NCBI RefSeq assembly: GCF_004795015.1
Contig: NZ_SSBI01000047.1
Span: forward strand, 1-64,000
Direction of reading: 5' to 3'
Length of the DNA stretch: 64,000 nt
Source: Streptomyces sp. A1277
Lineage (GTDB): Bacteria; Actinomycetota; Actinomycetes; Streptomycetales; Streptomycetaceae
The first letter of the stretch is position 1. Each line of letters starts with the position of its first letter. Under the pieces are notes generated by a model that was given only the letters and a program-made list of their open reading frames with translations, searched no databases and was not told the DNA's origin. This document shows positions 45,277 to 56,704 of the stretch, piece after piece. Position numbers and translations under genes: made by a program.

Positions 45277-46476
45277 ATGGAATTCGTCATCCTTGCTGTA
45301 GTCATCGCCCTGGTCGCGGTCGGCGTGATCAGCGGGCTCGTGGTCAGCAGCCGCAAGAAGAAGCAGCTGCCCCCGGCGCCGTCGAGCACGCCGACCATCA
45401 CTCCTCCCGCCGAGCCCCATGTCGGCGAGGAGGCCGAAACGCCGCGCGAGGAATCGCGCCGCACCATCGAGGAGGTCGGAGCCCCGCCCGCCGAGGCCGC
45501 CCCCGAGACCGTCGAACCGGAGGCGCCCGCCGCCCCCGCGCTCGACGTCCCCGAGCCCACCGCCGGACGGCTCGTCCGGCTGCGGGCCCGCCTCGCCCGC
45601 TCGCAGAACACCCTCGGCAAGGGGCTGCTCGCCCTGCTGTCCCGGGACAACCTGGACGAGGACACCTGGGAGGAGATCGAGGACACCCTCCTCACCGCCG
45701 ACGTCGGCGTCGCCCCCACCCAGGAACTGGTGGAACGGCTCCGCGAGCGCGTCCGCGTGCTGGGCACCCGTACCCCCGAGGAGCTGCGCGCCCTGCTGCG
45801 CGAGGAACTGCTCACCCTGCTCGGCACCGACTTCGACCGCGCCGTCAAGACGGAGGGCGGCCTGGAGACCCCCGGTGTCGTGATGGTCGTCGGGGTCAAC
45901 GGCACCGGCAAGACCACCACCACCGGCAAGCTGGCCCGGGTGCTCGTCGCCGACGGCCGCAGCGTCGTGCTCGGCGCGGCCGACACCTTCCGCGCCGCCG
46001 CCGCCGACCAGCTCCAGACCTGGGGCGAGCGCGTCGGAGCCCGTACCGTGCGCGGACCCGAGGGCGGCGACCCGGCGTCCATCGCCTTCGACGCCGTCAA
46101 GGAGGGCATCGCCGAGGGCGCCGACGTGGTGCTCATCGACACCGCGGGCCGGCTGCACACCAAGACCGGCCTGATGGACGAGCTGGGCAAGGTCAAGCGG
46201 GTCGTGGAGAAGCACGGCCCGCTGGACGAGGTCCTGCTCGTCCTCGACGCCACCACCGGGCAGAACGGCCTGGTGCAGGCGCGGGTCTTCGCCGAGGTCG
46301 TCGCCATCACCGGCATCGTCCTCACCAAGCTCGACGGCACCGCCAAGGGTGGCATCGTCATCGCCGTCCAGCGCGAGCTGGGCGTACCGGTCAAGCTCGT
46401 CGGACTCGGCGAGGGGCCGGACGACCTGGCCCCGTTCGAGCCCGAGGCGTTCGTGGACGCCCTGATCGGGGACTGA
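45277..46476 (+). CDS. ftsY: Signal recognition particle receptor FtsY
   Basis: The 399-aa SRP receptor GTPase has an N-terminal membrane segment MEFVILAVVIALVAVGVISG followed by an acidic Pro/Glu linker (about 30-105). The NG domain follows, with G1 GVNGTGKTTTTGKLA, DTFRAAAADQL, G3 DTAGRLHTKTGLMDEL and TKLDGTAKGG. The integral N-terminal anchor is a usual actinobacterial feature. It acts with Ffh, encoded about 7 kb downstream. Confidence 0.96.
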   Translation: MEFVILAVVIALVAVGVISGLVVSSRKKKQLPPAPSSTPTITPPAEPHVGEEAETPREESRRTIEEVGAPPAEAAPETVEPEAPAAPALDVPEPTAGRLVRLRARLARSQNTLGKGLLALLSRDNLDEDTWEEIEDTLLTADVGVAPTQELVERLRERVRVLGTRTPEELRALLREELLTLLGTDFDRAVKTEGGLETPGVVMVVGVNGTGKTTTTGKLARVLVADGRSVVLGAADTFRAAAADQLQTWGERVGARTVRGPEGGDPASIAFDAVKEGIAEGADVVLIDTAGRLHTKTGLMDELGKVKRVVEKHGPLDEVLLVLDATTGQNGLVQARVFAEVVAITGIVLTKLDGTAKGGIVIAVQRELGVPVKLVGLGEGPDDLAPFEPEAFVDALIGD

Positions 46477-46491
46477 CCCGAAGGACACCAC

Positions 46492-46534
46492 GCACGAAGC
46501 CCGGTCGCACACGCGGTGCGGCCGGGCTTCGTGC
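46492..46534. terminator. Terminator after ftsY
   Basis: A 19-bp stem with one G-U mismatch (46492-46510 with 46516-46534; GCACGAAGCCCGG facing CCGGGCTTCGTGC). Between convergent ftsY and the prim-pol gene. Confidence 0.85.
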
Positions 46535-46555
46535 TGCCGGGCGGGCTCGCGCGGC

Positions 46556-47215
46556 TCAGGCGCAGGGGGCCGCCCAGCGGTGGCAGAGGTACGCCAGCGT
46601 GCCGAGCAGCAGCCGGGCCTCGGGAGGCTCCGCGCTCTCCGGGCCGGGCGGCCGCAGCCAGCGCACCGGCCCGAGCCCGCCCCGGTCGGACGGCGGCGCG
46701 GTGATGTGGCAGCCGGGGCCGAGCGCCCGCAGGTCCAGCCCCGCGTCGTCCCAGCCCATCCGGTACAGCAGCCCGGGGAGCTCGTCGGCGGCGCCGGGCG
46801 CGACGAAGAACTGCGCCCGGCCCTGCGGGGTCACCGCGACCGGGCCCAGCGGCAGCCCCATCCGCTCCATCCGCACCAGGGCCCGGCGCCCGGCCGTCTC
46901 CGCCACGTCCAGCACGTCGAAGCTGCGGCCCACCGGGAGCAGCATCGAGGCGCCCGGCACCTCGGCCCAGGCGCGCGCCGCCACGTCGAGCGTCGCCCCG
47001 GCGGGCACCTCGGGCGCGAAGTCCAGCGGGTGCGCGCCGGGGGCGGGGCAGCCGGTGTCCCCGCAGGAGCAGGCGCCGTCCGCGGCGCGCGCGCCCGGCA
47101 CGACGGCCCAGCCCCACAGACCCGTGTACTCCGCCACCGCGGTGCCGTCGATGGCACGGCCGCGGCGCCGTGCGCCGGTTCGCATCTCGCGGATGCCGCC
47201 GATCGTGAAGCCCAT
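46556..47215 (-). CDS. Small bifunctional primase/polymerase (prim-pol) domain protein
   Basis: The 219-aa product has the Cys-rich CSCGDTGCPAPGAHPLDF motif of the prim-pol N-terminal domain family near residues 49-66. RSFDVLDVAE is in the acidic active-site position, and GCHITAPPSDRGG lies near 170. It consists of this domain alone, without helicase or primase C-terminal parts, and the catalytic acids are not clearly complete, so polymerase activity is uncertain. GGAGGGGGC precedes ATG 47215. It lies next to nsdA, divergent. Confidence 0.8.
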   Translation of the reverse strand: MGFTIGGIREMRTGARRRGRAIDGTAVAEYTGLWGWAVVPGARAADGACSCGDTGCPAPGAHPLDFAPEVPAGATLDVAARAWAEVPGASMLLPVGRSFDVLDVAETAGRRALVRMERMGLPLGPVAVTPQGRAQFFVAPGAADELPGLLYRMGWDDAGLDLRALGPGCHITAPPSDRGGLGPVRWLRPPGPESAEPPEARLLLGTLAYLCHRWAAPCA

Positions 47216-47576
47216 GCCCCCTCCAACGGGTCGGACTCGCCGGTGGTTACGAACGGGAGCGCACAACCGTCCGCGCGCCCCCGGACGCATCCCTGCGCCT
47301 CCTGCTGATCGCCCTGTCAAGTGAATCGCGCCCCGCGCGGGTGGCGTTCAGTCGAAGGGGTGGCGAATGGTGGCGATTGCGCAAAGGCGCTCGCCGGGCC
47401 GGTGACCGTAGGATTACCGTCGGTACACGAACCATGGAAGTATGTGCGCCCACGGGTATGCCGGAGGCAACCCGACTTTCTGTTCGATCGGGCGCAACGC
47501 CCGTACGGGCGACACGAGTTCGCGGCATTCTGATAATGCTTCGCGCGACAGTATTCGGCGGGATGGGGGCTTATCC
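47216..47576. other. 361-bp divergent spacer upstream of nsdA
   Basis: No gene-like frame is seen. A -10-like GATAAT occurs at 47532-47537, 40 bp before the nsdA start, without a good -35. GGATGGGGGC serves as the nsdA ribosome-binding site. GGGCGCAACGCCC (47490-47502) is a short hairpin in the leader. Confidence 0.4.
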
Positions 47577-49052
47577 GTGAGTGGCAGCGGCGCAGGCGAG
47601 ACGAATGCCGGTAAGCGCCCGAACGGGCAGTTGGGGTCCTGGTTCGTGCGCAGCGGCTGGTCGAAGGGCGAGCTGGCGCGGCAGGTGAACCGCAGGGCAC
47701 GCCAGATGGGCGCCCACCACATCAGCACCGACACCTCCCGGGTGCGGCGCTGGCTCGACGGCGAGCAGCCGCGCGAGCCGATCCCGCGCATCCTGTCCGA
47801 GCTGTTCTCGGAGCGCTTCGGCAGCGTCGTCGCCGTCGAGGACCTGGGACTGCGCACCCCGCACCAGGCACCCTCCGTAGCCGGGGTGGACCTGCCGTGG
47901 GCGGGCCCGCAGACCGTCGCCCTGCTCAGCGAGTTCTCGCGCAGCGACCTGATGCTCGCCCGCCGGGGCTTCCTCGGCAGCTCCCTCGCCCTCGCCGCGG
48001 GACCCGGGCTCATCGAGCCCATGCAGCGCTGGCTTGTGCCGGTCGCGCCCTCCGGCCCGGCCGAGCCGGAGCCCGCCGGGGCCTCCCGCCGCCCCTCCCG
48101 GCTCTCCGGCCCCGAGCTGGACCTGCTGGAGTCGACCACCGCGATGTTCCGCCAGTGGGACGCGCAGTGCGGCGGCGGACTGCGCCGCAAGGCCGTCGTC
48201 GGCCAGCTCCACGAGGTCACCGACCTGCTCCAGGAGCCGCAGCCGGCCGCCACCTCCAAACGCCTGTTCCGATGCGCGGCCGAACTGGCCGAGCTGGCGG
48301 GCTGGATGAGCTACGACGTCGGCCTCCAGCCCACCGCCCAGAAGTACTTCGTACTCGCCCTGCACGCCTCCAAGGAGGCCGGCGACAAGCCGCTCGGCTC
48401 GTACGTCCTGTCCAGCATGAGCCGGCAGATGATCCACCTCGGCCGCCCGGACGACGCCCTGGAGCTGATCCACCTCGCCCAGTACGGCAGCCGGGACTGC
48501 GCGACCCCGCGCACCCAGGCCATGCTGTACGCGATGGAGGCCCGGGCCTACGCCAACATGGGCCGGCCCAGCAAGTGCAAGCGGGCGGTCCGGATGGCCG
48601 AGGACACCTTCCTGGACGCCGGTATCGACGGCGAGCCCGAACCCGACTGGATCCGCTTCTTCTCCGAGGCCGAGCTCAACGGCGAGAACTCGCACTCCTT
48701 CCGCGACCTCGCCTACGTGGCCGGGCGCAGCCCCACGTACGCCTCGCTCGCCGAGCCCGTCATGCGGAAGGCGGTCCAGCTCTTCGGCGAGGACGACGAG
48801 CACCAGCGCTCTTACGCGCTCAATCTGATCGGCCTCGCCACCGTCCACCTCCTCAAGGGCGAGCCCGAGGAGTCCACCGTGCCGGCCGAGCAGGCGCTGC
48901 GCGTCGCCAAGAAGGTCCGCTCCGAGCGCGTCAACACCCGGCTCCGCAAGACCGTCGACACCGCCGCCAGGGACTTCGGGGACGTACCCGAGGTCGCCCG
49001 GCTCACCGAACTCCTCATCGAACAGCTGCCCGAAACCGTGGAAGCCGTCTAG
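47577..49052 (+). CDS. nsdA: Developmental/antibiotic regulator NsdA
   Basis: The 491-aa product has an N-terminal helix-turn-helix-like region (LGSWFVRSGWSKGELARQVNRRARQM, RVRRWLDGEQPREPIP), a short hydrophobic stretch RGFLGSSLALAAGPGL near 125-140, and a TPR-type helical remainder (ELAGWMSYDVGLQPTAQKYFVLAL, GRPDDALELIHLAQYG). NsdA (SCO5582 in S. coelicolor) is a negative regulator of sporulation and antibiotic production. Identification rests on this architecture and on position between ftsY and amtB. GTG start. Confidence 0.9.
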   Translation: MSGSGAGETNAGKRPNGQLGSWFVRSGWSKGELARQVNRRARQMGAHHISTDTSRVRRWLDGEQPREPIPRILSELFSERFGSVVAVEDLGLRTPHQAPSVAGVDLPWAGPQTVALLSEFSRSDLMLARRGFLGSSLALAAGPGLIEPMQRWLVPVAPSGPAEPEPAGASRRPSRLSGPELDLLESTTAMFRQWDAQCGGGLRRKAVVGQLHEVTDLLQEPQPAATSKRLFRCAAELAELAGWMSYDVGLQPTAQKYFVLALHASKEAGDKPLGSYVLSSMSRQMIHLGRPDDALELIHLAQYGSRDCATPRTQAMLYAMEARAYANMGRPSKCKRAVRMAEDTFLDAGIDGEPEPDWIRFFSEAELNGENSHSFRDLAYVAGRSPTYASLAEPVMRKAVQLFGEDDEHQRSYALNLIGLATVHLLKGEPEESTVPAEQALRVAKKVRSERVNTRLRKTVDTAARDFGDVPEVARLTELLIEQLPETVEAV

Positions 49053-49143
49053 CGCGACCACGGAAAACCCCTCAAGCCCCGGCCACGACGATCACCCCGC
49101 ACAGACCGACTTCGGCTCCCCCCATTGCCAGGTCAACGGGTGA

Positions 49144-51123
<1,980 letters not shown>

Positions 51124-51173
51124 CCGCTCCGGTCCACTGATTCGCACGGTCGCGCACACGGAAGGGCAGCTGG

Positions 51174-53627
51174 GTGACGAGCACCGGAACCACCACGGAA
51201 CCCGAGGACCCGGGACCCAGCGGCTACGCGGCGGCCCGGCTGCGCCTTCTCCAGGAGAAGGAGCGGCCCGGGCCGCCGCGCCGTGCGGCCCTCGCCTCCC
51301 TCACAGACGCCTGGCTGACCGCCCTGTTCACCGGCGCGGCCGAACACGCCGGCGTCCGGGGCGCCGCCCTCGTCGCGGTCGGCGGCTACGGCCGCGGCGA
51401 ACTCTCCCCGCGCAGCGACCTCGACCTGCTCCTCCTGCACGACGGCACCGCCGACGCCGCTGCCGTGGCCGCCCTCGCCGACCGGACCTGGTACCCGGTC
51501 TGGGACCTCGGCCTGGCCCTCGACCACTCCGTCCGCACCCCCGCCGAGGCCCGGAAGACGGCCGGCGACGACCTCAAGGTCCAGCTCGGACTGCTCGACG
51601 CCCGGCCCGTCGCCGGCGACCTCGGCCTCGTCGCCTCCCTGCGCACCGCGATCCTCGCCGACTGGCGCAACCAGGCCCCCAAACGCCTCCCCGCCCTCCA
51701 CGAACTCTGCCGCGAACGGGCCGAACGCCAGGGCGAGCTCCAGTTCCTCCTGGAACCCGACCTCAAGGAGGCCCGGGGCGGCCTGCGCGACGCCACCGCC
51801 CTGCGCGCCGTCGCCGCCTCCTGGGTCGCCGACGCCCCCCGCGAAGGGCTCGCCGAGGCCCGCCGCGTCCTGCTCGACGCCCGCGACGCCCTCCACCTCA
51901 CCACCGGCCGCGCCACCGACCGCCTCGCCCTCCAGGAACAGGACCAGGTCGCCGAAGCCCTCGGCCTCCTCGACGCCGACGCCCTGCTGCGCCAGGTCTA
52001 CGAGGCCGCCCGCACCGTCTCCTACGCCACCGACGTCACCTGGCGCGAGGTCAACCGGGTGCTGCGCGCCCGCTCGGCCCGGCCCCGGCTGCGGGCCCTG
52101 CTCGGCGGTGGCCGCAACCCGGCGCCCGAACGGACCCCGCTCGCCGATGGCGTGGTCGAGGCCGAGGGCGAGGCGGTCCTCGCCCGCACCGCCCGCCCCG
52201 AACGCGACGCGGTCCTCGTCCTGCGGGCAGCCGCCGCCGCCGCCCAGTCCGGACTGCCCCTCTCGCGCCACCTCGTACGCCACCTCGCCACCGCCGCGAA
52301 GCCGCTCCCGGTGCCGTGGCCGGCCGAGGCCCGCGAAGAACTCGTCACCCTCCTCGGCGCGGGCGAGGCCACCGTCCCCGTCTGGGAGGCCCTGGAGGCC
52401 GAGGGGCTGATCACCCGCCTCCTGCCCGACTGGGAACGGGTCCACTGCCGCCCCCAGCGCAACCCCGTCCACACCTGGACCGTCGACCGCCACCTCGTCG
52501 AGACGGCCGTCCGTGCCGCCGCGCTCACCCGCCGCGTCGGCCGCCCCGACCTGCTGCTCGTCGCCGCCCTGCTGCACGACATCGGCAAGGGCCGGCCGGG
52601 CGACCATTCCGTCGCCGGCGAGGTCATCGCCCGCGACATGGCCGCCCGGATCGGCTTCGACGCCCACGACGTGGGCGTCATCGCCACCCTCGTACGCCAC
52701 CACCTGCTGCTCGTCGAGACCGCCACCCGGCGCGACCTGGACGACCCGGCGACCGTCCGCGCCGTCGCCGACGCGGTCGGCACCGCCGCCACCCTGGAGC
52801 TGCTGCACGCCCTGACCGAGGCCGACGCCCTGGCCACCGGGCCCGCCGCCTGGTCCGCCTGGCGCGCCTCCCTCGTCACCGAGCTCGTCAAACGCGTCGC
52901 CCAGGTCCTCGCCGGCGAGGCCCCCGAAGAGCCCGAGCAGGCCGCCCCCACCACCGAGCAGGAACGCCTGGCCGTCGAAGCCCTGCGCACCGGCGAACCC
53001 GTACTCGCCCTGCACACCCGGCCCGAGACCCCGCACGAGGAGGGCGCCCCGGAACCCGTCGGCGTAGAACTCCTCATCGCGCTCCGGGACCGGCCGGGCG
53101 TCCTGCCCGCCGCCGCCGGAGTCCTCGCCCTGCACCGCCTCACCGTGCGCGCCGCCGACCTGAGGGCCGTGGAGCTGCCCACCGAGCTGGGGGACACCGC
53201 GGACCTGCTGCTGCTCAGCTGGCGGGTCGCCGCCGAGTACGGCTCACTGCCCCAGGCGGCCCGGCTCCGCGCCGACCTCGTACGCGCCCTTGACGGCACC
53301 CTGGACATCCCGGCCCGCCTCGCCGAACGCGAGGCCGCCCACCCCCGGCGGCGCGGTGCGAAGGCCCCGCCGCCCAGGGTGACGGTCGCGCCGGCCGGCT
53401 CCCGCCTGGCCACGGTGATCGAGGTCCGCGCCCAGGACGCCCCGGGCCTGCTGCACCGCATCGGCCACGCACTGGAGCGGAGCACGGTACGGGTGCGCAG
53501 CGCGCATGTGTCGACGCTGGGGGCGAACGCCGTGGACACGGTCTACGTCACGGACGCGGAGGGCGAACCGCTGTCCGCGAAGCGGGCGGCACAGCTGGCC
53601 CAGGAGGTCGAGAAGGCGCTCGGCTGA
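51174..53627 (+). CDS. glnD: PII nucleotidyltransferase GlnD
   Basis: The 817-aa product has the nucleotidyltransferase motif GGYGRGELSPRSDLDLLLL near residues 67-85, an HD domain with LHDIGKGRPGDHSVAGE near 460-480, and two C-terminal ACT domains (about 625-700 and 740-815). In actinomycetes it adenylylates GlnK rather than uridylylating it. GTG start with GAAGGGCAG upstream. Last gene of the amtB-glnK-glnD operon; the 50-bp gap has no terminator. Confidence 0.95.
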   Translation: MTSTGTTTEPEDPGPSGYAAARLRLLQEKERPGPPRRAALASLTDAWLTALFTGAAEHAGVRGAALVAVGGYGRGELSPRSDLDLLLLHDGTADAAAVAALADRTWYPVWDLGLALDHSVRTPAEARKTAGDDLKVQLGLLDARPVAGDLGLVASLRTAILADWRNQAPKRLPALHELCRERAERQGELQFLLEPDLKEARGGLRDATALRAVAASWVADAPREGLAEARRVLLDARDALHLTTGRATDRLALQEQDQVAEALGLLDADALLRQVYEAARTVSYATDVTWREVNRVLRARSARPRLRALLGGGRNPAPERTPLADGVVEAEGEAVLARTARPERDAVLVLRAAAAAAQSGLPLSRHLVRHLATAAKPLPVPWPAEAREELVTLLGAGEATVPVWEALEAEGLITRLLPDWERVHCRPQRNPVHTWTVDRHLVETAVRAAALTRRVGRPDLLLVAALLHDIGKGRPGDHSVAGEVIARDMAARIGFDAHDVGVIATLVRHHLLLVETATRRDLDDPATVRAVADAVGTAATLELLHALTEADALATGPAAWSAWRASLVTELVKRVAQVLAGEAPEEPEQAAPTTEQERLAVEALRTGEPVLALHTRPETPHEEGAPEPVGVELLIALRDRPGVLPAAAGVLALHRLTVRAADLRAVELPTELGDTADLLLLSWRVAAEYGSLPQAARLRADLVRALDGTLDIPARLAEREAAHPRRRGAKAPPPRVTVAPAGSRLATVIEVRAQDAPGLLHRIGHALERSTVRVRSAHVSTLGANAVDTVYVTDAEGEPLSAKRAAQLAQEVEKALG

Positions 53628-53737
53628 ACCCGCCCCCCCGTACGGTGCCGGGCGAGGGCTTGGCGTTCTCCGGGGTCCGGATACCCTGGGAACCGACTGA
53701 CTCCACCCGCCCCCGACCCTGAGGACCGACGAGCGCC

Positions 53738-55291
53738 GTGTTCGATACTCTCTCCGACCGCCTTGCCGCGACTTTCAAGAACCTCCGGGGCAAGGGCCGC
53801 TTGTCCGAGGCGGACATCGACGCCACGGCTCGCGAGATCCGTATCGCCCTGCTCGAAGCCGACGTGGCGCTGCCCGTCGTCCGGTCCTTCATCGCCAACG
53901 TCAAGGAGCGGGCGCGCGGCGTCGAGGTCTCCCAGGCGCTGAATCCCGCTCAGCAGGTCGTCAAAATCGTCAACGAGGAGCTCATCTCCATCCTCGGCGG
54001 CGAGACCCGGCGGCTGCGGTTCGCCAAGAACCCGCCCACCGTGATCATGCTCGCCGGCCTCCAGGGCGCCGGTAAGACGACCCTCGCCGGAAAGCTCGGC
54101 CTCTGGCTCAAGGGCCAGGGCCACTCCCCGCTGCTCGTCGCCTGCGACCTCCAGCGCCCCAACGCCGTCAACCAGCTGAGCGTCGTCGCCGACCGCGCCG
54201 GCGTCGCGGTGTACGCCCCCGAGCCGGGCAACGGCGTCGGTGACCCGGTCCAGGTTGCCGAGGACTCCATCGAGTACGCGAAGACCAAGGTCCACGACAT
54301 CGTCATCGTGGACACCGCCGGCCGGCTCGGCATCGACCAGGAGCTGATGCAGCAGGCCGCGGACATCCGCGACGCCGTCAGCCCGGACGAGATCCTCTTC
54401 GTGGTCGACGCGATGATCGGTCAGGACGCGGTCAACACCGCCGAGGCGTTCCGCGACGGCGTCGGCTTCGACGGGGTGGTCCTCTCCAAGCTCGACGGCG
54501 ACGCCCGCGGTGGTGCCGCCCTGTCGATCGCCCACGTCACGGGCAAGCAGATCATGTTCGCGTCGAACGGCGAGAAGCTGGAGGACTTCGACGCGTTCCA
54601 CCCGGACCGCATGGCCTCGCGCATCCTCGACATGGGTGACCTGCTCACCCTGATCGAGCAGGCGGAGAAGACCTTCAGCCAGGAAGAGGCCGCCAAAATG
54701 GCCTCCAAGCTGGCGTCCAGCAAGGGCGGCAAGGACTTCACGCTGGACGACTTCCTGGCCCAGATGGAGCAGGTCCGCAAGATGGGCTCCATCTCCAAGC
54801 TGCTCGGCATGCTGCCCGGCATGGGGCAGATCAAGGACCAGATCAACAACATCGACGAGCGCGACGTCGACCGCACCGCCGCGATCATCAAGTCGATGAC
54901 CCCGAAGGAGCGCGCCGAGCCGACGATCATCAACGGCTCGCGGCGCGCCCGTATCGCCAAGGGTTCCGGCGTCGAGGTCAGCGCCGTGAAGAACCTGGTC
55001 GAGCGGTTCTTCGAGGCCCGCAAGATGATGTCGAAGATGGCCCAGGGCGGCGGCATGCCGGGGATGCCCGGGATGCCGGGCATGGGTGGCGGCCCCGGTC
55101 GGCAGAAGAAGCAGGTCAAGCAGGCCAAGGGCAAGCGCAAGAGCGGCAACCCGATGAAGCGCAAGGCCGAGGAGCAGGCCGCCGCGGTCCGCCGCGAGCA
55201 GGCGGCCCAGGGCGGCGTCCCCGGTCTGCCGGCCGGCCAGGACGGTCAGGACTTCGAGCTGCCCGACGAGTTCAAGAAGTTCATGGGCTGA
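53738..55291 (+). CDS. ffh: Signal recognition particle protein Ffh
   Basis: The 517-aa SRP54 GTPase has an N domain, then G1 GLQGAGKTTLAGKL, DLQRPNAVNQL, DTAGRLGIDQELM and SKLDGDARGG. A Met-rich M domain binds 4.5S RNA and signal peptides, with GSISKLLGMLPGMGQ and GSRRARIAKGSG. A tail with repeated GMPGMPGMPGM follows. It targets membrane proteins to FtsY. A hairpin terminator follows. Confidence 0.97.
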   Translation: MFDTLSDRLAATFKNLRGKGRLSEADIDATAREIRIALLEADVALPVVRSFIANVKERARGVEVSQALNPAQQVVKIVNEELISILGGETRRLRFAKNPPTVIMLAGLQGAGKTTLAGKLGLWLKGQGHSPLLVACDLQRPNAVNQLSVVADRAGVAVYAPEPGNGVGDPVQVAEDSIEYAKTKVHDIVIVDTAGRLGIDQELMQQAADIRDAVSPDEILFVVDAMIGQDAVNTAEAFRDGVGFDGVVLSKLDGDARGGAALSIAHVTGKQIMFASNGEKLEDFDAFHPDRMASRILDMGDLLTLIEQAEKTFSQEEAAKMASKLASSKGGKDFTLDDFLAQMEQVRKMGSISKLLGMLPGMGQIKDQINNIDERDVDRTAAIIKSMTPKERAEPTIINGSRRARIAKGSGVEVSAVKNLVERFFEARKMMSKMAQGGGMPGMPGMPGMGGGPGRQKKQVKQAKGKRKSGNPMKRKAEEQAAAVRREQAAQGGVPGLPAGQDGQDFELPDEFKKFMG

Positions 55292-55309
55292 CGCCCGCGC
55301 CGATGACCG

Positions 55310-55340
55310 AGGGGCGTCCGCCGTGCGGCGGGCGCCCCTT
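55310..55340 (+). terminator. Terminator after ffh
   Basis: AGGGGCGTCCGCCG (55310-55323) with CGGCGGGCGCCCCTT (55326-55340), one mismatch. It lies 18 bp beyond the ffh stop and faces the convergent methyltransferase gene. Confidence 0.75.
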
Positions 55341-55349
55341 CGGCATGTG

Positions 55350-56198
55350 TCACGTCGTGCAGACCAGGTAGCGGAACACGTTGGACATCCACACCGTGCC
55401 GTCCGGGCGCCGGTGCGGGTGCAGGGCCTCCGCCACTTCCTTCTCCACCTGCCACCGGTCCGTCGCCCGCACCGCCGCGTCGAACAGCCGGGTCGAGAGC
55501 AGGCCGCGTACCGCGCTGTCCATGTCGGCGTAACCGAACGGACAGGCCACCCGGCCCGAGCCGTCCGGGTTCAGCCCGGACCGGAAGGCCACGTCCTCCA
55601 GATCGTCGCGGCGCGGGCCGCGCCAGGACCCGCTGCCCGGCGTGCGCCCGTCCTCGGCGAGGCGGCTCGCCACCCCCAGCACCGCCGAAGTGGCGCACCG
55701 CTCCGGCGGGCCCCAGCCGGCCAGGACGACCGTGGAGCCCCGGCCCGCCGACGGCACCGCGGTCCCGAGGGCCCGTACCAGCTCGTCCCCGTCGCCCGCC
55801 GCGCAGCCGATCGGGGTGAACGCGGTGATCAGGTCGTGGGGCCCGTCGGCCGCCGCCTCGCTGACCGAGTCCACGAGGCGGGGGCCGGTGGCCGGGGCGC
55901 CGCGGTCCTCGGGGCCGGGCCGCAGCCGGGCCCGCGCGAGGGCGAGGCGTTCGAGGTCGGTGTCCACGCCGGTGACCCGCGCGCCGCGGCCCGCGGCCAT
56001 CAGCAGCGCGAGCCCGGAACCGCAGCCGAGCCCGAGCACCCGGGTGGCGGGCCCGACCTCCAGCCGCGTGTACACCGCTTCGTACAGCGGTGCGAGCATC
56101 CGTTCCTGGATCTCGGCCCAGTCACGGGCCCGGGAGCCGTCGTCCGCGGGAGCGGATGACTCCGTGTGCCGGTGGTGCCGGACGAGCGTTGGTGTCAT
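55350..56198 (-). CDS. SAM-dependent methyltransferase (class I)
   Basis: The 282-aa product shows motif I VLGLGCGSGLALLMAA near residues 54-69, the acidic end of strand 2 GVDTDLERLALARARL, and DLITAFTPIGCAAG at motif IV. Upstream WAEIQERMLAPLYEAVYTRLEVGP is a helical cap. The GCGSGLALL pattern resembles small-molecule methyltransferases of actinomycetes; substrate unknown. No conserved partner gene nearby. Start ATG 56198 with GGGGCGC upstream. Confidence 0.83.
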   Translation of the reverse strand: MTPTLVRHHRHTESSAPADDGSRARDWAEIQERMLAPLYEAVYTRLEVGPATRVLGLGCGSGLALLMAAGRGARVTGVDTDLERLALARARLRPGPEDRGAPATGPRLVDSVSEAAADGPHDLITAFTPIGCAAGDGDELVRALGTAVPSAGRGSTVVLAGWGPPERCATSAVLGVASRLAEDGRTPGSGSWRGPRRDDLEDVAFRSGLNPDGSGRVACPFGYADMDSAVRGLLSTRLFDAAVRATDRWQVEKEVAEALHPHRRPDGTVWMSNVFRYLVCTT

Positions 56199-56704
56199 GG
56201 AATGCGCCCCAATCCGCCGAGGTTGCCGGTTGTGCCGATCGGTCGTGCCGAGTGGACGGTTGGCCCGTCCCCGTACGCGCGATTCCCCCGTATGCCAGAG
56301 AACTGCGCATCCGCCGCCGCGTCCAGGGGTCTGCGGGGGATGGTTCCCGCGAGACCGCCCGGGCGTGCCACGGCTCCTGGGCACCCGGACGGCATGGGCG
56401 CCCCAGGAGTCCGCCACGTGCTCTGCCGTCTCTGCCGTCCCAGTCTCACCCGACACGCCGGGACGGGCACGTCGAGCTCGTCAGGGCGCTGCGGGTACCC
56501 TCTCCACCTGCGTTTCCGCGACCGCCGGATCTCCGGCGCCGGGCGCTCGCGGGCGCCGGGGCGCGTACCGCGTCTACGCGCCCGGGCGTACGCGCCGCTA
56601 CGTACCGGCTTGGTGCGAGCTGTGAGACTTCTCCGCAGATCAGCGCACCCGCCCTCGTCAGGACGCATGAACGGCAACTGACTGGTACGTGCAAAATATT
56701 TGGG
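56199..56704. other. 506-bp intergenic region, no confident gene
   Basis: Divergent spacer between the methyltransferase and the SprT-like gene. Frames of up to about 170 codons are open on the plus strand, but they contain many rare codons and no recognisable motif. An AT-rich patch CAAAATATTTGGG (56693-56705) immediately before the next gene looks like a -10 region for a short-leader or leaderless mRNA. Confidence 0.45.

Noticed and set aside
56199-56704. Plus-strand ORF of about 170 codons upstream of the SprT-like gene
   Set aside because: Codon use and residue composition do not fit coding sequence here, and overlapping frames on both strands are equally open.
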